Below are positions 10,714 through 19,356 of a DNA stretch of 64,000 nt, piece after piece. The stretch's first letter is position 1, and each line of letters opens with the position of its first letter. The position numbers were made by a program, and so were the translations under genes. The notes beneath the pieces are model-generated. The model saw nothing but the letters and a program-made list of their open reading frames with translations. It did not search any database and was not told where the DNA came from. The DNA is taken from NCBI GenBank assembly GCA_965198865.1, contig CBDAQA010000033.1:62001-126000 (forward strand). The letters run 5' to 3'. This stretch comes from CBDAQA01 sp965198865. GTDB lineage: Bacteria; Planctomycetota; Phycisphaerae; Tepidisphaerales; Tepidisphaeraceae.

Positions 10714-13700
10714 ATGCGGGTGATCTGTTCGGCCTGCGGGTGCAGCCTCGAAGTCGAGCCCGGCGTGGTGCCGGCGCGCGTCAACTGCCCCGACTGCGGC
10801 AAGCGGATCGACCTGCAAAAGCACCTGCCCGCCGGCGACGCGCTGGCGGCGTTGGACGTCGGGCCGGCGGCGACGAGCCCGCCCCGGCGGCGGCCGCCGC
10901 GGCGGAACTTGTCTTGGGCGATGCCCACCCTGGTCGCCGGTTGCCTTGGTGCCGTGGTGGTCGCCGTGGCGGTGGTGGCCACACGGTCGCCCACCGATCG
11001 GCCGACGCCTTCGCACGCGCCGGTCGCCGCCACGACGTCGCAACCCAGCCATCGGGATGAGCTGATCGCCATGGAGCGGGCCGCCGACGCGCTGGCCGGC
11101 CGGGGTGACGTCCAGGGTGCGTACGACGGATACGTGCGGCTGTTGGCCGTCGCCGCCGACTCCGGCACATCCTCCGACCCGGCAGCCGCGGCGGTGGTGG
11201 CCGACGCGCGGGCTGCGAAGCAGCGGGCGTTGGACGCCCTGGTCGAGAACAGATCCTCGCGGACCTCCACCGCGCGGTCGTGGTCGTCGGGCGCTTCGGC
11301 CGTCGCACCGACGACTGCCGCGACAGAAGAGGACTCGACGGCCTCCGCTAGTCGATCGGCATCCTCGCGGCCGACCCTGGTCGCGACGCGACCGGCCGAG
11401 CCACCGATCGCGGACGACCCCGCTGCCGCCGTCCGCCTCGCCGCCGACACGGCCCCGCCGTTGGCGAACCCACCGCCGCCGCCATCGCTGCACACCTACA
11501 CGTTGCCGGACGCGATCTCCGACGCCGAGATCGGCGACGCGATCGACCGGGCGATCACCTGGCTGCGGGCGCACGGCGGGTCGGCGAAGGTGGCGGCGCC
11601 GCGGTTGGGGCGACTGCCGTTCGGCTTCGGTCAGCGGCGAGGGGGCGGCGGCGGGCGGCCCGTGAATCCGAATGACCAACTGCCCGGCACCGGCGACGAT
11701 CCCGGCCAGCTGGGCAACCTGCCGCAGCAGCCATCCCGCGCGAACGGGCCGCGGATGGTGGTCGGGCCGGAGCTGGCCGACACGCCGGTCGGGTATCAGG
11801 TGTTGGCGACGTACGCGCTGATCCAGGCAGGGGAGTCGACCAACAAGGCGGGGCTCGGCGCCCGCGACCCGGCCGTGGTGGCCGCGCTCGACCAGCTCAA
11901 GCAGCTCGACCTGCGGGCCACCTACCTGCGCAGCCTGCGGGCGGCCACGCTCGCGGTCTACAACCGTGTTGAGGATCGGTCGTGCCTGGAGCAGGACGTC
12001 CGCTGGCTCGTCACGGCACAACGGCGCGGGGGGTACACGTACGGCATGCCGGTCGGGAACGACCAGTCGTACGACAACTCCAACTCGCAGTACGGGCTGC
12101 TGGGCGTCTGGTCGGGGGCGCAGTCGGGCATCTCGGTCGGCAGCAATTACTGGCAGGCGGTGGCGCAGCATTGGATCGCGTGCGCGACGCCAGCGGGGAC
12201 GTGGGGGTACGAGGCCAACGGCAGCGCGCCCTACCTGTCGATGACGCTGGCGGGCGTGGCGTCGCTGCTGGTGTCGCACGAGTACCTGGACGCCGCCGCC
12301 GAGGCGAGCGGCACCGCCCGGCCGCCGGCGCGCACGCCGGCCCTCGACCACGGGCTGAACTGGCTCGACCAGGGCGACAACGCCGTCTCGGGCCTGGGCA
12401 TGATGGGGAGCGGCACCTACGCGTCGTACACGGTCTACGGGCTGGAACGGGTAGGGCTGGCCAGCGGGTACAAGTACTTCGGCCGGCACGACTGGTACAG
12501 CGAGTTCGCCCGCCGACTGATCGCCAACCAGCGGGGCGACGGATCGTGGGACGAGTCGGTGGTCGACACGGCGTACTACCTGCTGTTCCTGGCGCGCGGT
12601 CGGCACCCGATCCTCTACAACAAGCTCCGCTACGACGGCGGCTGGAACAACCGCCCACATGACGTCGCCAACCTGGCCCGCTTCGCCGCCCAGCAGTTGG
12701 AGCGGCCGCTCAACTGGCAGGTGGTCAACCTCCGGCGGAACTGGTTCGACTGGATGGATGCGCCGGTCCTGTACATCAGTGGCGACCGGGCACCACCGCT
12801 GACGGAGCACGACTACGGCGCCCTGCGCAGCTTCGCCGAGGGCGGCGGGTTGATCTTCACCCACGCCGATGGCGGCAGCGCGGCGTTCACCGTGTGGGTG
12901 CGGGAGATGGTCCGCCGGGTGTTCCCCAAGTACGAGCTGATGCGCGTGCCGAAGGACCACCCGCTGAACACGGCCCTCTACCCCTTGAAGGACCCGCCGC
13001 CGCTGGAGGTGGTGAACAACGGGTCGCGCATCGTGCTGGTCCACTGCCCGACCGATATCGCCGGGGGGTGGCAGCTGAACTGGTTGGACGAGAGGAAGGC
13101 CGACTTCCAACTGGGCGTGAACGTGTTCGTCTACGCGGCGGGGAAGACGAACTACCAGAACCGGTTGGCGTCCACGTACATCCCACCGTGGCCGGGCGAC
13201 CCGACGGTCACGCGCACCGTCGCGCGGCTGCGCTTCGCCGGCGAGTGGGACCCCGAGCCCTACGCGTGGACGCGGTTCGCCCGGTACTTCACCTGGGAGG
13301 CGCACGCCGGGCTGGACGTGCAGACGATCGACCTGAAGCAGTTGCAGCCGGGTCAGGTGCCGGCGGCGTTCCTGACCGGCACGGTGCGCCAGGACTTCAC
13401 CGCGGCCGAGGCCGCCGCCGCCCGGGCGTACGTCGAGGCGGGGGGCGTACTGGTGATCGACGCCTGCGGTGGGCGCGACGCCTTCACCGCCAGCGCCCGC
13501 AAGCTGCTCGACGCCGCGTTCCCCGGCGCGGCCGTCGGTCCCCTGCCGGTCAATCACCCGCTGTTCGTCGCGAGCCGTCCATTCGCCGACGACCTGACGA
13601 AGGTGCCCCTGCGGCCGTTCGCGTCGGAGAAGTTGGGCACGCACGACGTGCCGATCGACGGGCTGAAGTTCGGCCACGGGTGGGTGGTGTTCAGCCGGCT

Positions 13701-13827
13701 CGACCTGACGACGGGGCTGCTCGGCACGCAGTCGTGGGGCATCCTGGGGTACGACCCGGCGGCGGCGCAGGCGCTGGTGAAGAACGCGATTCTGTGGGCG
13801 GGGGCGAGGAGCGGCAACTCCCGGTGA
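10714..13827 (+). CDS. Large membrane protein: zinc ribbon, TM helix, terpenoid-cyclase-like toroid and DUF4159 domains
   Basis: 1037 residues. Residues 1-30 form a zinc ribbon (C5-x2-C8 ... C25-x2-C28). A single TM helix follows at about 70-90 (MPTLVAGCLGAVVVAVAVVA), then a long Thr/Ser/Pro-rich linker. Residues ~275-660 contain repeats of prenyltransferase/squalene-cyclase toroid type (YALIQAG..., DVRWLVTAQRRGGYTYG, LIANQRGDGSWDESVVDTAY). The C-terminus holds two DUF4159-like segments (DAPVLYISGDRAPPLTEHDY ... GGGLIFTHADGG and ARLRFAGEWDPEPYAWTRFA ... AGGVLVIDACGG). The toroid plus DUF4159 arrangement is typical of planctomycetes; its function is unknown. The start ATG (MRVICSACGC) is set by the zinc ribbon; GTG at 10705 is an alternative. 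Confidence 0.82.
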   Translation: MRVICSACGCSLEVEPGVVPARVNCPDCGKRIDLQKHLPAGDALAALDVGPAATSPPRRRPPRRNLSWAMPTLVAGCLGAVVVAVAVVATRSPTDRPTPSHAPVAATTSQPSHRDELIAMERAADALAGRGDVQGAYDGYVRLLAVAADSGTSSDPAAAAVVADARAAKQRALDALVENRSSRTSTARSWSSGASAVAPTTAATEEDSTASASRSASSRPTLVATRPAEPPIADDPAAAVRLAADTAPPLANPPPPPSLHTYTLPDAISDAEIGDAIDRAITWLRAHGGSAKVAAPRLGRLPFGFGQRRGGGGGRPVNPNDQLPGTGDDPGQLGNLPQQPSRANGPRMVVGPELADTPVGYQVLATYALIQAGESTNKAGLGARDPAVVAALDQLKQLDLRATYLRSLRAATLAVYNRVEDRSCLEQDVRWLVTAQRRGGYTYGMPVGNDQSYDNSNSQYGLLGVWSGAQSGISVGSNYWQAVAQHWIACATPAGTWGYEANGSAPYLSMTLAGVASLLVSHEYLDAAAEASGTARPPARTPALDHGLNWLDQGDNAVSGLGMMGSGTYASYTVYGLERVGLASGYKYFGRHDWYSEFARRLIANQRGDGSWDESVVDTAYYLLFLARGRHPILYNKLRYDGGWNNRPHDVANLARFAAQQLERPLNWQVVNLRRNWFDWMDAPVLYISGDRAPPLTEHDYGALRSFAEGGGLIFTHADGGSAAFTVWVREMVRRVFPKYELMRVPKDHPLNTALYPLKDPPPLEVVNNGSRIVLVHCPTDIAGGWQLNWLDERKADFQLGVNVFVYAAGKTNYQNRLASTYIPPWPGDPTVTRTVARLRFAGEWDPEPYAWTRFARYFTWEAHAGLDVQTIDLKQLQPGQVPAAFLTGTVRQDFTAAEAAAARAYVEAGGVLVIDACGGRDAFTASARKLLDAAFPGAAVGPLPVNHPLFVASRPFADDLTKVPLRPFASEKLGTHDVPIDGLKFGHGWVVFSRLDLTTGLLGTQSWGILGYDPAAAQALVKNAILWAGARSGNSR

Positions 13828-13891
13828 TCCGATCGAACGCGCGGGTCGCCTTGCCGAGGCTGGGCCGGACTTATAAGATTTCGAGGAACTG

Positions 13892-14206
13892 ATGCCTGCC
13901 GTACACGAAACCGCCATTTGGACACGAGTCCTTCCCACGTCGTGGTCCAACTTGCCCATGGCCAAGGCGGAACAGATCCTGCGCCTTGGCTTCGACAAGC
14001 AGGACCTCAAGCGGATGGAGAAGCTCGGCACGCTCGCCCAGACGGGTGAGTTGTCGGCTTCCGACCGCGGCAAGCTCGAGGAGTACCTCCGGGTGAGCCA
14101 CGTCCTGATGCTCATGAAGAGCAAGGCGCGGCAGATCGTCCATGGGCGGGGGCGTCCGCCGTCGCCGGTTGCGACGGCCACCGGTTGGCGCCGTCGAGCG
14201 TCGTGA
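13892..14206 (+). CDS. Small acidic/basic helical protein preceding HNH endonuclease
   Basis: 104 residues, starting MPAVHETAIWTRVLPTSWSN. The core (LRLGFDKQDLKRMEKLGTLA, then GELSASDRGKLEEYLRVSHV, LMLMKSKARQI) matches, from memory, a recurring class of roughly 80-100 residue proteins in planctomycetes and cyanobacteria that lie directly upstream of an HNH endonuclease. That arrangement is kept here: the stop at 14204-14206 is 2 nt before the HNH ATG. GAGGAA precedes the start by about 4-5 nt, and TATAAG at 13872-13877 could be a -10. The last 20 residues are low-complexity. Role unknown; a regulator or antitoxin-like partner of the nuclease is inference. Confidence 0.72.
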   Translation: MPAVHETAIWTRVLPTSWSNLPMAKAEQILRLGFDKQDLKRMEKLGTLAQTGELSASDRGKLEEYLRVSHVLMLMKSKARQIVHGRGRPPSPVATATGWRRRAS

Positions 14207-14208
14207 CG

Positions 14209-14712
14209 ATGCCGCGCAGCGCTGAGCCATTCAGGCGGCTGGTCCGCGATCGAGCGGGGTCGCGCTGCGAGCAATGCCTGCTACCCGACGTGGTGGCGGA
14301 ATCCCCGTTTCACATCGATCACGTGCGTGCCCGCCAACACCTCAGGGCGACGGACGCGGATGACTTGGCTTACAGTCGCGGCTGTTGCAACCTGCACAAG
14401 GGCACCAATTTTTCCACGGTGGACCCACAAACTGGTCGGGTGAGCCGGCTGTTCAACCCTCGCGCTGACCCGTGGGCCAGACACTTTGCGTGGGACGGTG
14501 CCGCCCTCGTCGGCCTCACCGCCAAGGGTCACGTGACGGCGTTCTTGCTTGATCCAAATGCGTCCCGATTGCTCGATGCTCGGGCATCGCTGATGGAAAG
14601 CGGCGAATATAGACGCCGATCGCGACGGTGCCTCCTCCGCGGTCGGCCAACCGTTTGGGGAGAACGGCGTCAATGGGGCCTGACATCTCAACGAACTGCT
14701 ACGGTACCGATC
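14209..14712 (+). CDS. HNH endonuclease; frame continues without stop into rpe
   Basis: Residues begin MPRSAEPFRRLVRDRAGSRC. The HNH core is complete: C-x2-C (CEQC), HIDHV, then RGCCNLHKGTN, followed by the family C-terminal part (RVSRLFNPRADPWARHF ... GHVTAFLLDPNASRLLDAR). Family members normally stop within a few residues of the position reached here at about 14620 (MESGEYRRR). Instead the frame runs on through about 30 unrelated residues and straight into the rpe coding sequence, ending at 15384. Either the stop was lost or a true fusion is made. Likely function (family knowledge): DNA nicking or cleavage; target unknown. Start alternatives: GTG at 14203 overlapping the upstream stop. Confidence 0.7.
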
Positions 14713-15384
14713 ATGACCACCGATCCTTACACCTCGACCGCCCCGATGATCCTCCCCTCGATCCTCTCCGCCGACTTCGTGAAGCTCGGAGCCGAGGTGG
14801 ACGAGGTGCTGGCCGTCGGCGGGGACTTCCTGCACTGCGACGTGCTGGACGGCCACTTTGCGCCCAACATCAGCTTCGGCCCGCACGTGATCGAGGCGGT
14901 CCGGCGGGTCACGCCCTGCTACCTGGACTGCCACCTGATGATCTCCGAGCCGGTGCGGTACGCCGACGCGCTGGTCAAGGCGGGGGCCAGCAGCCTGACG
15001 TTCCACACCGAGGCGGTCGAGGATCCCGTGGCAACGGCCAAGGAGCTGCGCAAGCGCGGGTGCCACGTCGGCGTGACGATCCGGCCGGCGACGCCGGTCG
15101 AGGACCTCTGGCCCGTGCTGGACCTGGTCGACATGGTGCTGATCATGAGCGTCGTGCCGGGGTTCAGCGGGCAGAAGTTCATGCCCGAGGTGCTGCCCAA
15201 ATGCGAGGCGGTGAAGCGGCGGCTGCGGCCGGACCAACGCCTGGAGATCGACGGCGGCATCAAGCCGGCCAACATCCGGCAGGCCGCCGACGCCGGCGTC
15301 GACTGGTTTGTTGTCGCCAGCGCGATCTTCGACCAGCCCGATCGGACCGCCGCCGTCCGGGCGCTCCGCGCGCCGCTCGGATGA
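14713..15384 (+). CDS. rpe: Ribulose-phosphate 3-epimerase
   Basis: Epimerises ribulose-5-phosphate and xylulose-5-phosphate in the pentose phosphate pathway. 223 residues of TIM-barrel: ILPSILSADFVKLG near the N-terminus, the metal and catalytic segment FLHCDVLDGHFAPNISFG, the CHLMI strand, VVPGFSGQKFMPE (phosphate-loop region) and LEIDGGIKPANI. The length is normal with the ATG at 14713 (MTTDPYTSTAPMILPS). No clear ribosome-binding site precedes it, and the upstream HNH frame is continuous with it. Translation could therefore start here, or the enzyme could be made as the C-terminal half of an HNH-Rpe fusion. Confidence 0.9.
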   Translation: MTTDPYTSTAPMILPSILSADFVKLGAEVDEVLAVGGDFLHCDVLDGHFAPNISFGPHVIEAVRRVTPCYLDCHLMISEPVRYADALVKAGASSLTFHTEAVEDPVATAKELRKRGCHVGVTIRPATPVEDLWPVLDLVDMVLIMSVVPGFSGQKFMPEVLPKCEAVKRRLRPDQRLEIDGGIKPANIRQAADAGVDWFVVASAIFDQPDRTAAVRALRAPLG

Positions 15385-15419
15385 CGCCGCCGACTTGACG
15401 CCATCGGGCCGGGGCGATT

Positions 15420-15449
15420 TTGACAGTACCGTTCCCGTGCGAGTATTGT
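15420..15449 (+). promoter_or_regulatory. Sigma-70-like promoter of the S53 peptidase gene, with structured leader
   Basis: TTGACA (15420-15425), 18-bp spacer, TATTGT (15444-15449). The inferred leader of about 100 nt contains a 9-bp inverted repeat, GTTCGGCCG (15454-15462) and CGGCCGAAC (15500-15508), and ends with a CGGAGGCG ribosome-binding site 8 nt before the GTG start. Confidence 0.55.
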
Positions 15450-15559
15450 TCGGGTTCGGCCGTCGGCGCGCCCGTCCTGGCACCGGCACACCCTGTGTGC
15501 GGCCGAACAAGAGTCACACCTGCTCGGGCGTCGGCGGCAGCCATCCGGAGGCGAAAACT

Positions 15560-18500
15560 GTGAGTGCAAGCAAGCGTGTCGGGTCGGCTCGTCGGTCGTA
15601 CGTGTTCGAGACGGTCGAACGGCGGGTGCTGCTCTCCGCCGCCCCGGCCGGATGGCACGCGGCACCGATCGTCGTCATGGCGCAGTTCGCCCCCGTGGCC
15701 GGCGCGACCGCCGGCACGACCATCCGCTACGCCGACGGCACCGCGTCGCCCGACAGCGCCGCCCTCACCCCGGACCAGGTCCGCGGCGCGTACGGCATCA
15801 CGGGCCTGACGGTCAACGGCGTCGTCGGGACCGGAGCCGGGCAGACGATCGCCATCGTCGATGCCTATGACGACCCCACGGCCGCGACCGACCTGGCCAC
15901 CTTCAGCACGTTCTACGGCCTGCCCGCGGCCAACTTCACCAAGATTGGCCAGAACGGCCAGCCGATCTCCGGCGCCAACAACCCGGGCACCGACCCGGCC
16001 GGCCCGACGTACGTCACCGGGGAGTCGACCTGGGAGGGCGAGGAGTCGCTGGACATCGAGTGGGCCCACGTCATCGCCCCCGACGCGGCGATCGTCCTGG
16101 TCGAGTGCAACTCCGACGGCAACGACCTGTACACCGGCGTCCTCGCCGCCCGCCAGCTGCCCAACGTCAGCGTCATCTCCATGAGCTGGGGCGGCGACGA
16201 GTACGCCTCCGAGACCAGCGACGACACCACCTACTTCACCACGCCCGCCGGACACCAGGGCATCACGTTCGTCGCCTCGGCGGGCGACAACGGCATCTAC
16301 GAGCCGGGCGACGCGAGCGACACCGTCGCCCCCGAGTACCCCGCCGCCTCGCCCAATGTGGTGTCCGTCGGCGGCACCTCCCTGTTCCCCAGCGGGGACG
16401 CGTACGGCTCGGAGACCGGCTGGGGCAACGGCGCCCTCAGCTCCACCGCGGGCGGCGGCGGCGGCGGGGTCAGCGCGTACGAGTCGGCGCCGGCCTACCA
16501 GACGTTCGTCACTGGCGACATCGGCGGCGGCTTCCGCACCTACCCCGACGTCGCCATGCTCGCCGACCCCGCCACCGGCGTCTCCATCGTCGACTCGTAC
16601 GACACCGGCTCGGCCTCCACCCCCTGGATCGACGGCTTGACCGGCGGCACCAGCCTCGCCGCGCCGATGTTCGGCGGCGTGATGGCCATCGTGAACCAGG
16701 AGCGCACCTCGCAGGGCCTGGCTACGCTGGACGGGAAGTCGCAGACCCTGCCCCACCTGTACGAGCTGCCCGACGCCGCCTTCCACGACATCACCTCGGG
16801 CGACAACGGCGACCAGGCCGGCACCGGCTACGACCTCGTCACCGGCCGCGGGTCGCCGGTCGGCACCCAGATGGTCGCAGACCTGACCGCGAACTACATC
16901 GGCTACCACGTGTTCGACGACATCAACGTCGACGGCATCCAGGAGGCGGGCGAGCACGGCGTCGCCAACGTTACCGTCGAGCTGGAGAGCGTTGCGGGCA
17001 GCGTGCTGCAGACGACCACGACCGACCAGGACGGCTTCTACCAGTTCCTGAACCCCGCCCCCAACTCGTACCTGGTCCACTTCGTCGCCCCCGGCGGGTT
17101 CCAGATCAGCCCCACGGGGACCACGGGCACCTCGATCCTGCAGAGCACGGCCGACCCGGCCACCGGGAACGCGGCCGCCTCGATCACCGGCACCGGCGTG
17201 ATCGGGATGAGCGACTACCCCTACGCCAACTGCGGCATGTTCAGCGAGACGATCTCGATCTCCGACGCGACGATCCAGCGGCCGCAGTCGGGCACGGCGA
17301 ACATGACGTTCACCGTGACGATCACCCCGGGGTCGGCCACGACGACCTTCGCGGTCCCCTACGCTACCGCCGACGGCACCACGGCCGACGACACCAGCAC
17401 GACCGGGCCCGCCACCGTCGCCCACGATGACTACCAGGCGACCAGCGGGACGATCGTCTTCGCCCCGGGGGTGGTGACCGAGACGATCACCGTGGTGATC
17501 CTCGGCAACACCGCGATCGAGAAGGACCTGTTGTTCACGGTCGCCCTCAGCCCGCCGTCGTCGCAGTTCGACCTGGCCGACAGCAACACGGTCGGCACCG
17601 GGACGATCGTCAACACCAGCTTCCCCTCGGTGGTGATCGACGCCACGTCGGCCGACTCGCTGATCCGCCCCGACAGCGGGACGGCCACGATGCTGTTCCC
17701 CGTGACCCTGTCGGCCGCGGCGCCGTTCCCGGTGACGGTCTCGTACACGACGACGGACGTGACGGCCGTTGCCAACATCGACTACCTGACGTCGACCGGC
17801 ACGCTGACGTTCGACGTGGATCCCAACACCGGTCTGACCGCGTCGCTGACCCAGAACATCACGGTCACGATCCTCGGCGGCACGAACCGCCAGCTGAACA
17901 AGCAGTTCGCGGTGAACGTGGCCGCCAGCACCGACGCGACGACCGGCAACCCCTCGCAGGTGGAGGGGACGATCGTCACGAACTCCCCGCCGGGCATCAA
18001 CGCGGTCGGCGGCTCGATCACCGAGTCGTTGACCGGCACCGCCCTGCTGCCGTTCGAGGTGGAGGTCGCCCCGTCGCTGACGAGCCCGGTCACTGTCAAC
18101 TACACCACCGCCGACGGCACGGCGATCGCCGGCGTCGACTACCAGGCGATGAGCGGGACGCTCACGCTCTCGCCCGGCCGGGTCCAGCAGACCGTCTTCG
18201 TGCCGGTCTTCCGCCAGTTCCTGTCCGAGATGGACAAGACGCTGTCGTTCACGATCTCCGACCCCTCCGCCGCCATCGACCTGGTCAGCCCCACCGTGAC
18301 CGGCACGATCCACTACCTGCCCGTCACGACGCTGCCGATCAGCCGGAACCAGAAGGCGATCTACACCGACACGCTCGGCCAGAAGGTGACGGTCGGGCTG
18401 ACCGGTCCGGGGTCGGGGACCATCGTGTTCCTCGGCAGCGACTCGGTCGCCACCAACGCCTACGAGCTGAGCTTCACCGGCACGACCGCGGCCAGCAACG

Positions 18501-19276
18501 TCTCGGTCAGCGTCTCCGGCACCGGACAGACGACCGTGAACAGCATCGTCGTCGACGGGTCGCTCAACGCCCTGTCGGCCAAGGCGGTCAACGTGCAGCA
18601 GGGGGTCGTCAGCATCAGCGGGACGATCAACTCGCTGGTCGCCGGCTACCTGTCGGCCACGGCGGTGACGCTCGGCGGGTCGGCCACGAGCCGGCCCGCG
18701 TCGGTCAACATCCGCCGGGCGGTCGACACGTCAATCACCTCCGGCGCGCCGATCCGGACGCTGGTCGCCGGGGCCTACATCGACACCACGCCCGCCACGC
18801 CCGTGTACATCACGGCCCCCAGCGTCGGGACGGTACGGGTGGCCGGGAACTTCGGCGGGACGATCCGCACCTCGGGCATGGTGGCGGCCCTCCAGGTGGG
18901 CGGGGCGTTGACGGGGGGCGTCGAGTCCGACCTCGGCATCGGATCGGTGGTCGCCGACAGCATCTCCGGTGCGGTGTTGACCGCGGGTGCTGGGAGCTCA
19001 ACAGGCACCGTCGCCGACACCACGTTCACCAACGCCAACGCCACGATCGGCCGGATTCAGGTGAAGTCGACGTTCAGCGACTCGCTGATCGCCGGCTCGC
19101 ATGTTGGCCGCGTGACGCTCGGCTCGGTCGATTCCAGTGCGAGTGGGTCGCCGTTCGGAATCGTGGGCAGCCACATCGCGAGCCTCAAGACCACAACGAG
19201 CAGCGGGTCGATCTTGAGCGTCGCCAACCCGCACGTCCAGTTCAAGTACGAGGACTTCGAGGTGAACCTGGTCTGA
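15560..19276 (+). CDS. S53 (sedolisin) peptidase with SdrD-B-like and Calx-beta domains
   Basis: 1238 residues. The N-terminus (RSYVFETVERRVLLSAAPAG) is a LEPR-XLL-like surface-protein signal. The sedolisin catalytic domain spans about 75-385: Glu161 and Asp165 in the EESLD segment, the SMSWGGDE region with oxyanion Asp213, and nucleophile Ser365 in GGTSLAAPM, so all catalytic residues are present. A calcium-site-like end follows near residue 420 (HDITSGDNGDQAGTGYD). An SdrD-B-like repeat (YHVFDDINVDGIQEAGEHGV) and three Calx-beta domains follow (each with a 'DGTA...DY...SGTLTF' pattern), then about 320 residues of beta-rich repeats. The classical S53 propeptide is missing or very short. Likely secreted or cell-wall bound, active at acid pH as usual for the family. 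Confidence 0.88.
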   Translation: MSASKRVGSARRSYVFETVERRVLLSAAPAGWHAAPIVVMAQFAPVAGATAGTTIRYADGTASPDSAALTPDQVRGAYGITGLTVNGVVGTGAGQTIAIVDAYDDPTAATDLATFSTFYGLPAANFTKIGQNGQPISGANNPGTDPAGPTYVTGESTWEGEESLDIEWAHVIAPDAAIVLVECNSDGNDLYTGVLAARQLPNVSVISMSWGGDEYASETSDDTTYFTTPAGHQGITFVASAGDNGIYEPGDASDTVAPEYPAASPNVVSVGGTSLFPSGDAYGSETGWGNGALSSTAGGGGGGVSAYESAPAYQTFVTGDIGGGFRTYPDVAMLADPATGVSIVDSYDTGSASTPWIDGLTGGTSLAAPMFGGVMAIVNQERTSQGLATLDGKSQTLPHLYELPDAAFHDITSGDNGDQAGTGYDLVTGRGSPVGTQMVADLTANYIGYHVFDDINVDGIQEAGEHGVANVTVELESVAGSVLQTTTTDQDGFYQFLNPAPNSYLVHFVAPGGFQISPTGTTGTSILQSTADPATGNAAASITGTGVIGMSDYPYANCGMFSETISISDATIQRPQSGTANMTFTVTITPGSATTTFAVPYATADGTTADDTSTTGPATVAHDDYQATSGTIVFAPGVVTETITVVILGNTAIEKDLLFTVALSPPSSQFDLADSNTVGTGTIVNTSFPSVVIDATSADSLIRPDSGTATMLFPVTLSAAAPFPVTVSYTTTDVTAVANIDYLTSTGTLTFDVDPNTGLTASLTQNITVTILGGTNRQLNKQFAVNVAASTDATTGNPSQVEGTIVTNSPPGINAVGGSITESLTGTALLPFEVEVAPSLTSPVTVNYTTADGTAIAGVDYQAMSGTLTLSPGRVQQTVFVPVFRQFLSEMDKTLSFTISDPSAAIDLVSPTVTGTIHYLPVTTLPISRNQKAIYTDTLGQKVTVGLTGPGSGTIVFLGSDSVATNAYELSFTGTTAASNVSVSVSGTGQTTVNSIVVDGSLNALSAKAVNVQQGVVSISGTINSLVAGYLSATAVTLGGSATSRPASVNIRRAVDTSITSGAPIRTLVAGAYIDTTPATPVYITAPSVGTVRVAGNFGGTIRTSGMVAALQVGGALTGGVESDLGIGSVVADSISGAVLTAGAGSSTGTVADTTFTNANATIGRIQVKSTFSDSLIAGSHVGRVTLGSVDSSASGSPFGIVGSHIASLKTTTSSGSILSVANPHVQFKYEDFEVNLV

Positions 19277-19327
19277 CCGTATCTGCCGCCCATTTGTGCG
19301 GCGGGATCGGCTTGGTTTGATGCTTTT

Positions 19328-19356
19328 GCAGGCGAAGCCGGTTTGGCCTCGCCTGC
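19328..19356 (+). terminator. Stem-loop after the S53 gene
   Basis: Arms GCAGGCGA (19328-19335) and TCGCCTGC (19349-19356), with an inner GCC/GGC pair, lie 51 bp after the stop and are followed by TTGGTTTG. It looks like an imperfect intrinsic terminator. Confidence 0.5.

Noticed and set aside
8563..14274. Very long open frame on the minus strand upstream of the GloVer-protein gene
   Set aside because: It runs antisense through pgk, the DUF4159 gene and others. The translation is Arg/Gly/His/Val-rich without family features. Only the part from 8562 down to 6661 is real.
15260..18313. 1017-codon minus-strand frame opposite the S53 peptidase
   Set aside because: Antisense shadow: repetitive Gly/Arg/Val composition, no domain, and the plus strand has all sedolisin catalytic residues.
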